From Cantharellus purpuraceus (Eukaryota; Basidiomycota; Agaricomycetes; Cantharellales; Hydnaceae), in the NCBI GenBank assembly GCA_025174535.1, contig JALBUN010000048.1:248001-312000 (forward strand): a stretch of DNA of 64,000 bases, written 5' to 3'. Below are positions 1-12,186 of the stretch, one piece after another; within the stretch, counting starts at the first letter, position 1; each line of letters starts with the position of its first letter. A program made the position numbers and the translations under genes. The notes under the pieces are model-generated. The model had not been told where the DNA came from and did no database searches. It worked only from the letters and a program-made list of their open reading frames with translations.

Positions 1-549
1 CACAATTACGAAGGTGACATTAATGTCAACGAAGCCACGTTCAACTGACACCCCCATGCGAACCCGTGAAATCGGATGGAAAACTCCGATATTCGAGCTC
101 CGCTGAAAATTTCTTCTGTCGTACCTGGTTGGCCATGACGTTGGCATTTGAATGTACTTTTATCTTGTATGTCTAGTGTGGTGTCTTCTACCGAATCTCA
201 TGTAGCCTGCAGAATTTCTGTCCCCCCTCCGTTACAATTAGATGCGTGAACTGATCTAGTGATGAATGTGTGCTACAGCTTGAGAGTCAAGCAGTGTTTT
301 AGGGATCCTACAAAGCATTTACTATTGTTACTGTGAACGTTCATGGGTGAGAGATGTAGCACTATTATTTGGCCTGCGTTCTAGTGACTAGTGGTAACTA
401 GACTTCTGATAGACACTGAGGTCCTACAGAATCAGGCCAAATAAGATCTAGGAGATATATGTAGAAGATCGCATAATACACCAATAGCAGCTTATATTAT
501 ATCAGTGAGATATTGACGTATTCTATTCAGAACATGTTGATTTCGAGGT
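1..549. other. gene-free left edge
   Basis: No open frame with recognisable motifs or plausible splicing was found here. It is the 3' flank of the minus-strand zinc-finger gene that ends at 550. Nothing else is visible. Confidence 0.5.
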
Positions 550-1735
550 CTACTGATAGGGGTTGTTGAGCAAGCATCGCTGCTCATGGCTGTCACGGGA
601 GTGTTTCCGTGAGAACGCTCGCTGGCTAGGTTTAATTGTCAGTCAACCCATAAGCTATGTATCGGAAAGCCGGCTGACCACGAGCTGCACTTGTATTGTC
701 TCCCAAGATTCATGGCAGTTGCATGACGATTAGCATCTTGTTTGCGCGTGAAAGTTGCATCGCTGTGACTCGATTCAGCCCGAGAGAAAAGGATACACCA
801 TTCCAGAAACAACTAACCATGTCAAGCAAATAAATAGTTTCTCTTGGAGGTGCCATGAGCGAATATGCGTAACAAGCCGCGGTTTTGTTTCAAACCCCAC
901 TGGGTGCTTGCACCCCGGCCAGCCACAAAAAAAGGTTCTGACACCATCATTGCACATCTCTATGATGTGTTGATCGAGCTCTTTGGTAGAAGTGATCCTG
1001 GTATTATGTGTATAGACATGTTGCATTGCCTGATGCTGCTGCTGTATTGGCTGGATAATCACTGTCGATGGCCCTGTTGTCTGTAGCCACAGTTAGAGAG
1101 TGGGGAAGGAGTTAAAAACGACTTACGATAGTTGATTCATCCTGTATAGACGTCTGATATGTAGGTTCGTTGCCCGCAACGTCCAAAACATCTGTACATG
1201 AAAAATTATCGACATGGGCGATGACAAGGTACTGAATACCAAAGCTAACTCACGCTGATCATCAGAGCCACACAAAGAGTCCGAGGAGTCTGGAACAGTA
1301 GAGGGAGGATACTGAGGACGGCATCACCGCAGAAGCCTGGACACATACGGTTGTCATCCGGACTGGAAACAGCATCAAAGCAATAAAAAGGAGAGGTCTC
1401 GAAGTATTCTGAAAAAAGAAAGCATCATCTGCGCCTTGGTCATGTGGTAGAATAGGGTAGACACACACCGGACCGCGGAATTGAACCTTGGGAAGGATAA
1501 GAAGAATCGCGTAAATTAATACCGGAGGGGGTCAGACCACCTGCATATTAGTATCACAGATAATGGGCAACAGGATTGGCCTACTCTCACTGTTATCACT
1601 ATTGACTAGACCTTGTAAGGAGGGATCTCGACTGAGAAACTCGCTTTCGGAGCCAGTCCGATGGGAAGACGCAGAACTTGCCGCCCAATCCATGTGAAGG
1701 AGAAGGAGTATTCTGATCTCGTTTGCTTCTGGCAT
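550..1735 (-). CDS. C2H2/CCHC zinc-finger protein (paralogue of the gene at 10800)
   Basis: Three C-terminal zinc-finger-like units can be spliced together on the minus strand. Finger 1 (about 905-985) reads CGWPGCKHPVGF followed by an H-x3-H pair. Finger 2 begins CLTC, is split by an intron, and continues TFTRKQDANRHATAMN with no clear second His. Finger 3 reads CSSC/CQRAFSRKHSRDSHEQRC, a CCHC arrangement, and the protein ends NNPYQ before the stop at 550. Upstream exons give a low-complexity acidic/Ser-rich stretch. The N-terminus is uncertain: a Met at 1735 starts a plausible Ser-rich exon, but the link from it to the exon near 1310 was not resolved. The finger order and intron positions match the plus-strand gene at 10800-11782, so this is probably a DNA-binding regulator and a duplicate of that gene. 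No function is known. Confidence 0.6.
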
Positions 1736-2753
1736 CGAACCTTTTGTAGTTCTTCAACTGGGTGCTTGTCTGCACAATCAGGGATAATGCATTGGTATGC
1801 TGATTTCGTCACTGCCTTTGAGGCGATTATTGATGGATCTTAGATGGCAATCATGTCAATCTCGAAGGCTCGGACATCAGAGATTTATCAACTGTTAGAC
1901 GCTAGCACAACAGCGTCTTGCCAGCGGTGCGGCCAGGTCGCAGTTAAATACGAGCCTACAGAGGAAACATCGAAACATACCATACCTAACAATACAGGAA
2001 CTACCAGAGAACCGTCTGCATACAGTGCGATTTACGTTTCCTGAGAGGGTGTTCTCTGCAGACAGGATCACGAGATCGTATACCTCTTGTTCCATGTGAG
2101 TTCGCAACTAAACAGAATTTCCAGATGCCATTACTGAGCGGGAGAGAATGTATGCCATCCATCCCTGGACACCAATCCATCTGTAACATCTGGCTGTGCC
2201 AGCGTCGAGTCGCTGTCGACTCGTTGATTGTGTAACTCCGCTCCGCGGCGACCGGGGTTCCCTCCCCCCGTTCGGTCTTACCTTCTCAATCGGACACAAG
2301 CTTGGGGTTCACCGTTGTGCGCGGTGCGCACCTGCCTGAGGCCTAAGGCCTGGGGTATGCAATGTTACCACGTCCGAATTTCGGTTTGGTCCCGAGATGT
2401 TTAGAGATTCGGAATCCGACCAGCGATTCTGTCGCTACAAGCCCAAACCAGGTTTATAAAGTAGTTCTAGTACAAGGTATTTAGTCTGCAAATTTCACAG
2501 GAGCAAACAATTTTTGAGGCAAAAAGGTGCTGTTTGCGTTACTCTACCAACTTATTGGAAATTGACGTCTGTTCGCTTGTATGGTTTAGCTGCAACTGAG
2601 TCGCACAGTGGTTCACGTATGAAAGTCCAATTATAACGCGGCTATACAGCCTAAGGAAAGAAAAGTAACGACAGTATATATGAATGAGTGGGCGGAGTCA
2701 ATGTGTAATGTTTGTCCAAATCTGGAAAGAACGTCGATGCTTCTTGGTTACGT
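1736..2753. other. intergenic, no gene seen
   Basis: Short frames only. A small minus-strand frame around 1740-1812 contains Cys residues that loosely resemble a finger, but it lacks a His pair. Near 2211-2226 there is a small GAGTCG/CGACTC hairpin. Nothing can be assigned. Confidence 0.4.
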
Positions 2754-5234
2754 TTACGTCCGGAAGGAATCGCATACGTGGGGATCATTAAGTGCGGCAG
2801 GATCGCGGGTGAAATGACCTGCTTCGAGGGCGCTGAAATAATCCCTGAAACATGTGTCAGCGTTCGATTCTTCCAGAACATGAGAACTAGGGTATAAGAA
2901 CAAGCGAGCATGACGCCACTTGGAGGGCACGTTGGCTGCAGAAGCTCTCACCATTCTCGCTGGTCTGTTGAACCCTGTTCTATTTTGAAGTTCCAGAACA
3001 TCCAGCCTGACGACTGGGAATAGGTGAGCTTTTGCGCATCCGCCCCTAAACACGTGGCTCAGAGTTAGTCTTCAGAAACAAGAATTTCCTACTCCTCACA
3101 TTGGGTTAAGAATGCATCCGTCTAGAATATCAGAGGTTAGTCACATGCTGGAACGGATACAGGATCTAACTATGACAGACCGCGTCGAAGTTTGTCGAGA
3201 TGGACCACTCGCCAAAAAACATGGGGACATTTCCAAGGTCGGTGTCATTTTTAACCCGAGGAAGATCTAGTCCATTCACAAATGAATTCAGAAATTCATA
3301 ACGGTGGGCACGAAACGCACTGCATATGGATTTGAGATAGGCCTCAGGATTGGGATCTGCGACTCCCCCAAAAGAATAGTCTGAGAAGCAAGAGGGAGAT
3401 GAATTAGTTTGCGGCGAGTTCTACCGACGCGGAATGGATACTGACAGAGGTGATCGTCAAACGCGGCAGGTCCAACCACCGCATCCGCGGGGTTAAAGCC
3501 CATGTTATTCTGCCACAGAACGTCCATAAATCTTACAAACACAGTTGATTAGATTGCAACTCGCCACGATAGCGCAGAGACTCACGTCGTATGCAGACAT
3601 TGTCGATTCACCCCTTCAAGTAGACCCCCAAAAGGCGAACCGCCGAGTGGGTTGTCGACACCTAGTTCGAAGGAAACACTCGCAATGATAGGGATGATGG
3701 ACTCAATGACCCGTCCCACACGTCCACCCATGTGGGAAGCAAGGAAAGGGAGCGGAGGTGGTGATGATGCTAGGGATCCAGTAGAATTTGCACGCCTAGC
3801 ATGTGAGTGGGTATCATTGGTAGCTGTGTTCCCGGAAAGAGTGATATTGGTTTTGATTGAAGATGAATTGGTCGCTGATGCCGTCAGCGAAACATTAGTA
3901 TTAGTCAACGGTGTTGCAAGCTTGAAAACTGAAAAGTAGTCGACGTCCGAGCATATGATCCCCATGGCCAGTTCAACCGCCCGAATAACGAGGGCAAAAT
4001 CCGTCAGATCTGATGGTTAGTCGAAAGTTTTTAGTACGCTGGCCGACCATACCGAACTATGACGATAGGGGGTTACTCACAATCACCATAACCGGGCGTC
4101 TTGGTTGCATCCATCAATGGCTCGTTGACAGCTTCGATCCCGAACACTGTGCTGAATGCAGGATCTACATGTGTCACGAAAGTGGTCACCGCAGCCCACT
4201 GAAGCGCCCTGAAATAGTTGAATGGCGTCTGCAAATGATGGTTGAAACTAATGAGATGCGTGTTGAGAAATTGCACACGTACGTAGAATTCTACGTCACT
4301 CGTGCAGTGGCCTGTCATGAGTAATGCATCAGCAGGGAGTCATTCATGGGAAATCGCATGAAGGTGACATGTATAGATTGGTCACCAAGTGACACTAGCG
4401 TCTTCAGAAAACCAACAGCAATTACCTGCAAACATCTGGAGTGAGCTGGACACTCCAGGCATGGCGTGGAAGTCCAACAAGGCATGTATTCCAGCGGATT
4501 TCAGTTGCTGAAGCCCTCGTTTCTGCACATTGAAGCGTATGTGTAGATGACACAACAATGACAAATTAAATACAGAATCCTCAAAAAAATAATTTAATAC
4601 GCACAAGTTCCTTTATGCCACCACGGGGCTGTGATTGCACAGTTAATATCAGCCGTCCAGCACACATGCTTAGATCAACGCACGTAAAATTCTGTCTTGC
4701 GGTCTACAAGAGCCTCGATGATCCAGTAACCCTGCTGATCATGAAGTCAGCAAAGTTCGCAAATTACGAGTGGTTTATGATAAAGGGGTTCAGACACAGG
4801 GTTCTTTACGCCGCTTGGTATCAACAGAGTGTACACTCACCGGGATTCTGACGGTGTTCAATCCGGCGTCAACTATGGCCTTCACGTCGCTTTCTGTAAA
4901 CCATGTTTCCCAGTGTCCCTGGAATACAGCATCGGCCTTCTCTTGACCCAATTTCTTCACGAGGTCAAACTCGGACGCAGCACAATCAGCACAAGATGCA
5001 TTTTTAAAGCATGTTTCTCCGCCCATGCGAACCCACTCGTTGGGAAGCATCCAAGGTTCTAATACTAGCCATGAACCCAGCTGGAAGGTTTCACTCAGAT
5101 ATCATGGTAAAGGTTTAACGAGTAGAGCTTACATTTACACCATATACCTTGTCCACGGGCAGTCCGCTATTACTGACCCCAGCATAAATTTGAGCGGCAC
5201 TTGCAAGAGCAACAAGGAGTGCTGAGGCCCACAT
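2754..5234 (-). CDS. glycoside hydrolase family 5 (GH5_9-like) exo-beta-1,3-glucanase
   Basis: Predicted secreted glucan-active hydrolase of the exo-beta-1,3-glucanase type, acting on cell-wall or storage glucans. The Met at 5234 begins a signal peptide (MWASALLVALASAAQIYA). Spliced exons then give GVNLGSWLVLEPWM, WFTESDVKAIVDAGLNTVRIP, LLDFHAMPGV, GIEAVNEP (acid/base Glu, about 4130-4150), a long Ser/Thr-rich insert at about 3700-3900, WQNNMGFNPADAVVGP, FFGEWSISTNFDAV (nucleophile Glu, about 3205), GWMFWNFKIEQG, and the family C-terminus FTRDPAALNDPHVCDSF, which stops at 2754. More than ten introns of 50-70 nt are implied. All key GH5 residues are present, so the gene looks intact. The substrate (beta-1,3-glucan rather than another beta-glucan) is inferred from family resemblance. 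A TATA-like motif lies about 85 bp upstream. Confidence 0.88.
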
Positions 5235-6352
5235 GCTAAGCGTATGTCAACTGGGAATTGAAGAGGCAACTCAAGAGCTGAGGGGATGCTGCAAGGTACA
5301 CTGCATAGTATGCCCCCATTTATATCTGTATCTAATTAAATCGATCACAGCCGAAACAATTCAACAGTGGTAATTCAGTGCCACGTAAAGGCTATTAGTA
5401 TACTGTTCTTCCCTAAGTGGTGTGGTCTTGTGTTTTTTCATGCTGCGTCTCGAACCACGAAAGAAAGCTGGCCAGCGTGCTCGTAATAGCAAGTGATGCT
5501 TCATGTGATCGCCATGCAACAGCATGCAACACATATTTCTGGTGTGTAAATTGCGAGATCGGCTGACCCGGGAACAAGGTTGCCGAACTTTCGCCGTTAA
5601 ACGGCTAAGCTGCCTGACTGGCAATGAAAGTCTTGGCGTAACAGGTTGTTACGTTGGCCTCTCAGATCTCTGCACTAGCGTTTCAGCTTCCACCAGAAAT
5701 ACTCCCGGCACGACGCCTCTCATCAGAGTTAGTTACTTATAGATCATAAGTGCTGTCTTCATCGTAACAACTTATGTAACAAATAAGAGGCCTCGAATAG
5801 AGCTGCTGGATGGACAAATCACAAAAGGTCGAACAGAATAATATAGTATGTAGGTGTGCCAGATATCATATATGGAGCGACATACTTAGAGCCAACTGGA
5901 CGTATGGACACGGGATAGATGACAGCAGGATCAACTCTATACTCTGACTATGATGATTGTCTACGCAATTCTTAGGAGATATTGTGCCTAGTAGTCATGG
6001 TCATATTCTAAGGACCGCGTGAGTTGCAGTTGTATCGTTTTCTCATACAATGAACGCCAAGTTGTAATGCTGATCACTTGCTCACTACAAAAACGGGTTG
6101 GCGTGTGTCATGATGCCCCGCGCTGGCAGGCAGCTCTGTACTCGTTCATTACGTAATCCCACATCTTGTTCAGTGTTGGACGCATGTATCAATCTAGCCG
6201 GCCCGTTGAACTTTACTTTAAGTCATGAGACCATAGTTTTCTTTGCACAAGATAACGGGATCAAGTAATGCTCCCAACAGGAGGCTTATCTAGTCATTGT
6301 CGATTGACTTGGACACCTCGTGCTGAAAGCCTGACACTCGCATCCCCTACCT
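5235..6352. other. divergent intergenic region
   Basis: About 1.1 kb between the 5' ends of the minus-strand GH5 gene and the plus-strand S28 peptidase gene. It presumably holds both promoters. No conserved frame or clear repeat was seen. Confidence 0.5.
5317..5325 (-). promoter_or_regulatory. TATA-like element of the GH5 gene
   Basis: On the minus strand the sequence ATATAAATG lies about 85-90 bp upstream of the chosen GH5 start at 5234. The position suits a core promoter, but the call rests on motif and spacing only. Confidence 0.4.
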
Positions 6353-8669
6353 ATGCCTGCGCACTCGTTTATGAAAGTTCTGCTGCTTGTGGTTTTCTCT
6401 ATCTCTGTTCAAGTTGCATATGGCCTCCATGTTAGTGGGAAGTGGCCGCGCATCTCTCGCTTTCGGCCTCGGGAGGTTCTCCCTCGCGTGCCTGCCACCT
6501 CAATAGCGCAAAACAGCCCACTTTTCATCGACGTGCGAGTGTTTCATTGAGATCAAATGACACGTCCTGAGCACACAGTCTAGATGCCTCTCGATCACTT
6601 CTCGAACGGTAGCGACACGCGAGCGTTTAGGAACCGCTACTGGATCAATCAGACGTATTATCAACCCGGCGGTCCAGTCTTCCGTGGGAGAATTTATGGT
6701 ATTGCTAACATTTGGCTTTCTCTGAGATCTGCGTTCTTCTAGTGTTCGACTCTGGAGAACAGAATGCGGAGCCTCTCTTGCCGTATTATTTACAGGCGCG
6801 CTTCATTCGTCTACAGTCCGCAGATCTTCTGATGATCACCGATGGCTCCCCAGGAGTATCACGGCCTCTCGGCGGTGATGCGCCTCGCTAAGCATTACAA
6901 AGGTCTGGCTATCCTTTGGGAACATCGTTTCTACGGGGACTCGTTACCGTTTCCTGTCAATGTACGCGCGCCAACCCTCTCAACTTATATCACTGATTCA
7001 AGATGCTAGGAAAACACGACTGCAGAGCAATGGCGCTTTCTTACCACTGATCAAGCGCTAGAAGATGTAGTTTTCTTTGCGAACTCTATTTCTGTGCGCG
7101 GTCTCGATTCCTCGTTGCTCAAACCTGACTCGACGCCTTGGGTGTGGGTGGGTGGATCGTACCCAGGTATCAGAGGTAGTGAACTGTCACTTTCCCAAAG
7201 ACTTAAAGAAACGCTGATGTATTCCAAGGCGCACTCCTCCGTCAACGCAACCCGTCGACCATCCACGCGGCGTGGGTTTCCTCGGCTCCCGTGCAAGCGC
7301 AAGTTGACATGGCATCGTACTACAAAGCAGCTGAGCGCAGCCTTCCCCGTAACTGTTCCAACGATTGGGTTGCTGTGACACATCTGGTAGACGATACCCT
7401 CATGAACTCTAAGAACAAAACAGCCGTAAATGAGATGAAGTTTGCCCTCTTGAAAGCCAGATTAAGTGGCCCCGGCGGTAATACGACTGGAGCTGATGGC
7501 TTGACTATACAACAAGCTGCTAATGCTAGCGATGTGGATGTAGCCAGCATCCTCATGGACCCGTTGGATTTTTATCAGGTATATTCTTTACTATTTTTTT
7601 TGGAGAAATAAGCCCTTAATCTTGCACTTCCTTAGTACTATGGCCCACTTAGTCTTTCCCCCTTTTGTGAAAACCTTGAAACGCACAATTTCACCTCTAG
7701 AGCGACAGAAGAGGGCATAGCTGCTTCGTCAGGGGACGTCCGAGCAGCATTTGATGCGTTCTTGGTGTCGCTTGCAGAGCTGGATTATGATACTATTTCA
7801 AGTGCGAAAATTCCAAGTGAATGCGTGTCAATGAGGCTGACATACATTTTAGACGAGAACTCTGGCCAAGATGATCCTATTGCAGATCAAAGTTGGATGT
7901 GGCAATACTGTTCAGAATACGGTCTGCTTCCCTTCCATATTCTTACGTATGTAGACTTATGTGAAACCACTGAATGCAGGTTTCTACCAACGTGGTGATC
8001 CTGAAAACCCGCGCTCCATAGAGACCGCCTTCGTTTCTCTCTCACTCTTCCAATCCCAGTGCAACGAAACGTTTCCGTTCCCACAATTGCTTCCCGCGAG
8101 TCCAAATGTTCAATATGTCAACAAGTACGGAGGATGGAACATGAACCCTACGAATATATTCTGGACTAATGGAGAATGTAAGTCCTAGCCTTAATATTTA
8201 TCCCATACCACTCGTTATTTGAGTTTCATCTGCGATGTTCGCTTTTGCTGGCGACGCCGGAATTTCGATAGGAATTTGTGGCTGAGTCAGACATCTAGTT
8301 GACCCTTGGAGAACCATGGGTCTCGCATCAATCGAAACGAACTCGCCCCACCGCACACCTACCGTCGCGATTCCACCGTATGTCCCCTTGTTCGGTAATA
8401 ATCCACTTCTTTTTCAACACCTGAATTGCAGATGCAATCAAACCGTACCATCGCCATCTCAATCCTTCTTCGGTCTCACACACCCTGGCATGGTACACGT
8501 GTCGGACCTTCGCGTTCTACTCACTCCAGATGCGAACCATACCAATTTCAAGACAGTGGGATTTTACAGTCCGGTTGCCCAAGAGCCGTTTTATTCTGGT
8601 CTTGGGTTGTTTGAGATGGCACTTGATGAGTGGTTAGATGAGGGGTGTTTTCGGGTGAGACATGACTAG
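6353..8669 (+). CDS. secreted serine peptidase, family S28 (prolyl carboxypeptidase-like)
   Basis: Predicted exported serine carboxy- or tripeptidyl-type peptidase that removes residues next to proline. The start at 6353, or the in-frame Met at 6371, opens a hydrophobic signal peptide (MKVLLLVVFSISVQVAYG). Spliced exons give PLDHFSNGSDTRAFRNRYW, FDSGEQNAEP, GLAILWEHRFYGDSLPFP, the nucleophile motif VWVGGSYPG (Ser near 7163), WVSSAPVQA, WMWQYCSEYG, FDPWRTMGL (catalytic Asp) and FFGLTHPGMVHVSDLR (catalytic His), ending FEMALDEWLDEGCF. The triad is complete and there are several potential N-glycosylation sites. Introns are about 50-60 nt. The intron at 6796-6853 appears to start with GC rather than GT. 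The frame is continuous after splicing, so the gene is probably functional. Confidence 0.88.
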
Positions 8670-9189
8670 TTCATCGTTGCGGGGACGAACGGGGCACTTT
8701 ATTGCATGTGAGCCTTCTCAAAAGCCCCATGCATGAGGAGCTATTCAATGACAATGCAACAATACATCTGATTCGTTTTTGTTAGGACTTGCTGATACAA
8801 CTGATTGTCCAAACAAGGAGAGGCTAGGATAGACAATAAAGGCAGTAAGCTCCTTGCTATACTTTCCGGTGCACTCTGCACGCCGGTGGTGCGCCCGCCC
8901 GCTTGCCACTGGCAGGTGGTGAGAGCAAAGGATTTTTGCCTCCTTTGGGAAGCGTATATCTCAATCGGGATATGATCGGGATGTGTTTCGGATTCAACGC
9001 ATCGCCATCTACGCATCAAACGTACGGTCACCCCCAGACACAGCATAAAGATGATGTGTGTGCCAGTGATCGTCAAGAATTGCTGCGGCGATCAATATGC
9101 TAGAGGTAGGGTGAGGATCCCCCGCAGATATTACTCTTTGATTATTCATCATGCATTACAGAGCAGAAGCACACCCATCAAAGTTGACA
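8670..9189. other. 3' flank of S28 gene
   Basis: No intact gene. Parts may be further decayed remains of an S28 duplicate, since a recognisable fragment follows at 9190-9395, but similarity here is too weak to align by eye. Confidence 0.35.
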
Positions 9190-9395
9190 CGCGTCACTTG
9201 GATGGGCGTCTCTGCATGGACCACCTGATAGCCTGCACTAGACCCTATGTACCCTCTTCCCAATGCTTCTTCATCGGAATCACACAAGCCGGAATGATAT
9301 CTTTGTCGAGCCTTCGTGTTCTACCACATCGGACGCAATTTACTCTGATCATAGGATGGTGGAATGTCATAACCCGCTGCGTCGGTTCCACGTAA
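9190..9395 (+). pseudogene. decayed C-terminal fragment of an S28 peptidase
   Basis: The plus-strand reading SSQCFFIGITQAGM-SLSSLRVL parallels the intact neighbour's SPSQSFFGLTHPGMVHVSDLRVL at about 8457-8520. In the copy the catalytic His-Val-Ser-Asp stretch has become Ile-Ser-Leu-Ser-Ser, so the active-site His is gone. No upstream catalytic domain accompanies it. It is best read as a relic of a tandem duplication of the S28 gene. Boundaries are approximate. Confidence 0.5.
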
Positions 9396-10750
9396 TCACA
9401 CAGGCCGTGAGCTGTCTGAGTCATGGGAGAAGTATTTTCGGATCATGGGAGCAGACTTTCATATGTAACCTCGATTTGCAAGGCTCTCCCAATCATGTTG
9501 TCCTACTCGTTTTGACCTACAGTGCAGAGTAGAATGAGTGCTCAAGCCATGCTAGGGTAGGAGTAGACAATGTTGTGGGTAACCGGGCTCTCGTGCTGGC
9601 GATAGTAGACTGAGTTCTTGTTGTCCACTTACCATTGAAAATTAGTGAGAACCGAAGAGGCTTTAAAAACTATGGTATCTGTACCTGGAATATTTTGGGT
9701 TGTGTAGTCACCTCCCGTCCACGTAGCACACAATGCACGTTTGCTCTACTCGCAGCATGCCAGTGTAGGAAACGTGATCGACTACAAGTGCACCGCTGCC
9801 CAGTATAAACTTTATCGAAGGTGCGGATCTGTCGCGTTCATGTATTACTGTATTTTTAAGAATTATTCAGCTCGCATTACAGAAACAAGAAGTACACACC
9901 ACTGGATTGCAGACAAGCGTCTTGACATGCGCTAGCTACTTCACAAGCGAGCATCTGTCAGATCGATGCAAGTGACCGGTGATGAGCCGGCTACTAACAC
10001 AGCGGCCACGACGCGGCCCTGGGGAAGATTTCAAAGCAGTTATCTGTGCTTTGTGAAAGCCGACATTCAGAAGCAGGTAGAGGTCGATAGTTATGTGTCA
10101 CGGAGAAGATGGGTGTTTTGTTTTAATATGATAGATTGCTCCTACCTGACAGGTTCCGAGTGTCAGCTACATCATGGCTTGCATTGACTTCTTGACAGCA
10201 ATGCGTCATCGTCCGTGTCTGTTGACAAAATCAACTAACCAATTGTATGTTGTATTACATCACCTGTTATGGTCTGGGACAGGGCTTACCTTTTTCCCGC
10301 AGACTAGAATCTATTCCAAATGCTATGACGGGACGTACCGCCCTTGCTATGTCTGATTGATCTAGGACATTGGATTGTACAAGTATTAGCCCTTTCCCCA
10401 GAACGAAGATTGTCTTTGTTGCTTTTTCCGTACTATGAGATGTTTTCGCCAATGCAAAAAGTAATGTGAACAAGATGTTTGCCTCAGGTAACACTACGGC
10501 TGCATGTCCACTCAGATGATAAAGAAACTTGTTTTGGATGCGCGGTGTCGGAGGAAAAGAAACACAGTGTTTGTCATTAGTCATGGACATTATTAAGTCC
10601 GACGCGTCGGATGGCCTTTGGGAAGTGCGGTACACATACCAAACGAAGAGAGCATCAGCGTCGGTGTCATGCTGCGGCGACAAAAGCGAGCAGCTTCGAG
10701 CAAATGCGGCTCCAATGTCATCATTCTCGGCAATGACAGCAAACCCTGTG
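9396..10750. other. intergenic, no supported gene
   Basis: A 138-codon minus-strand open frame (10267-10683) and smaller frames occur, but none has a recognisable domain, coding-like composition or partner exons. It also overlaps the presumed promoter of the zinc-finger gene at 10800. Confidence 0.4.
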
Positions 10751-10758
10751 TATAAAAG
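10751..10758 (+). promoter_or_regulatory. TATA box of zinc-finger gene
   Basis: TATAAAAG lies 49 bp upstream of the ATG at 10800. Motif and spacing suit a core promoter with a short leader. Confidence 0.55.
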
Positions 10759-10799
10759 CCTATCCCTACCAGAATCATGAGCTATCCGATCGTTTCAAA

Positions 10800-11782
10800 A
10801 TGAGTGACCACCAAAACCCTTGGTCGCCTTATTACAACATGCAAACTGGCGCGTAATTGTACTTGCTCACGGTGGTGCGGTGTCTTACCGAAACGATTAG
10901 ATTCTCATGGCCAAGTTTCAAGTGCTCATGTTCACTCGCTAGATAATTTCGATGACTTGTCACTTGCATTGAGTCTAAGCCGTGAACCACAGGCAGGTCC
11001 TTCAACGCAAACAATAGACGGCAGTGCGTAGCCTTCCCCGTCTATGCATCGTCTATGCATTTTTAACTTCATTTCCTAATTATTTAGCCTCCCATGTTAC
11101 TCAGAGCAGACCTCCAGAAGGAATAGAGCACCTTTCGAATGTAGCACCGTACATTACTCCGTCATTTCCTTTATGTTGATGCGTTTCTAGTATGGATCGA
11201 TTCAGTCTCATTCGACCTCAAGTATTATTCTGGAAAGTGACAGTGGTAATACTGTTCCCCAGCATGTCTGGCGTCAAATAGGCAGTGTTTCGACAATAAA
11301 GTCTCTCAGACACCTTATTGTTCAGGTGTCGGTTCGTAATGTGACGACTTACCTCTGTGGATGGAATGGCTGTACCCACCCAGCCGGTTTTTTGCACAAG
11401 GCCCAGCTGCTCACACACATTCGATCCGCACACCTGCAGGAGAAACCTTTCCAGTGTACAACATGGTGAGTATAACTTTCTAGTGCAGCCTGCGTCTAAT
11501 AGTGTCTTTGTTCTGGTTCTAGTGGTACATATTTTGCGCGAAAACAAGAAGCTGTTCGCCATGTCAACTCCATGAACAATGGCAAGATATACAAGTGCAG
11601 CTTCTGGTGAGCGATTATGAGAACTCTATGGGTGCCGTTGCTAACATGATTGTAGTCAAAGGGCCTTTGTTCGTAGACTTACACGAGATAATCACGAAGA
11701 TATTTGCACCATGTGTGAAACCCCTCGGTCAAGTTCCTCTAGGGAAAGACTACAAGCCGATGAAGCCAGCACGGAACAGTGA
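10800..11782 (+). CDS. C2H2/CCHC zinc-finger protein
   Basis: Seven exons can be spliced cleanly: 10800-10852, 10923-11023, 11088-11140, 11191-11465, 11523-11606 and 11656-11782, with the exon from 11191 carrying finger 1. The product starts MSDHQNPWSPYYNMQTG and continues with a Ser-rich acidic region. Finger 1 is CGWNGCTHPAGF...HIRSAH. Finger 2 is CTTCGTYFARKQEAVRH and lacks an obvious last His. Finger 3 is CSFCQRAFVRRLTRDNHEDIC, a CCHC type, followed by a short basic and acidic tail. Introns are 48-70 nt. About 220 residues in total. It is likely a nuclear DNA-binding protein, but the target and role are unknown. It is clearly paralogous to the minus-strand gene at 550-1735, with the same finger order and the same splice sites inside fingers 2 and 3. 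(Six exon intervals are listed; the first one is short.). Confidence 0.75.
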
Positions 11783-12186
11783 TGCCTGATCATATTCTTC
11801 TACTGTATCTCTCTCTCTTTTTTACCTAGAATGACGCAGACGACTATGTAGGACCGCCGGATATTTCAGCGGCGTGATCAACCAATATTGTAGCTATTCC
11901 CTCTTACTGACAGTGATATCTTTACGTACATTCAGATAATGCTACTCTGTTTTCAACGTTTGCGTCTGTTTATAATGGTGCTTACACCCTAGACTTAATG
12001 TATATTTATCAGATTAATCATGATGTCAGCTTAGCACGATACCAGCCGTACTTTGAGTCAGTAGGATGCCTCTGATCCCTCTACATATAGACCGTGATTT
12101 TTCCTAATTTGATGTTCTATCTGCTGAGGGACTTTGTCGGGTGGAGCCGAATGATTGGCCCAAGTCACACGCTCAAACGGACCAAC
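11783..12186. other. intergenic region
   Basis: About 400 bp between two plus-strand genes. AT-rich, no frame or repeat of note. Confidence 0.5.

Noticed and set aside
1606..1812. Extra zinc finger suggested by IIPDCADKHPVEE
   Set aside because: Only one Cys pair could be argued and no His pair follows; probably chance similarity.
10267..10683. 138-codon minus-strand open frame
   Set aside because: No recognisable motif, no partner exons, and it overlaps the promoter and TATA box of the zinc-finger gene at 10800.
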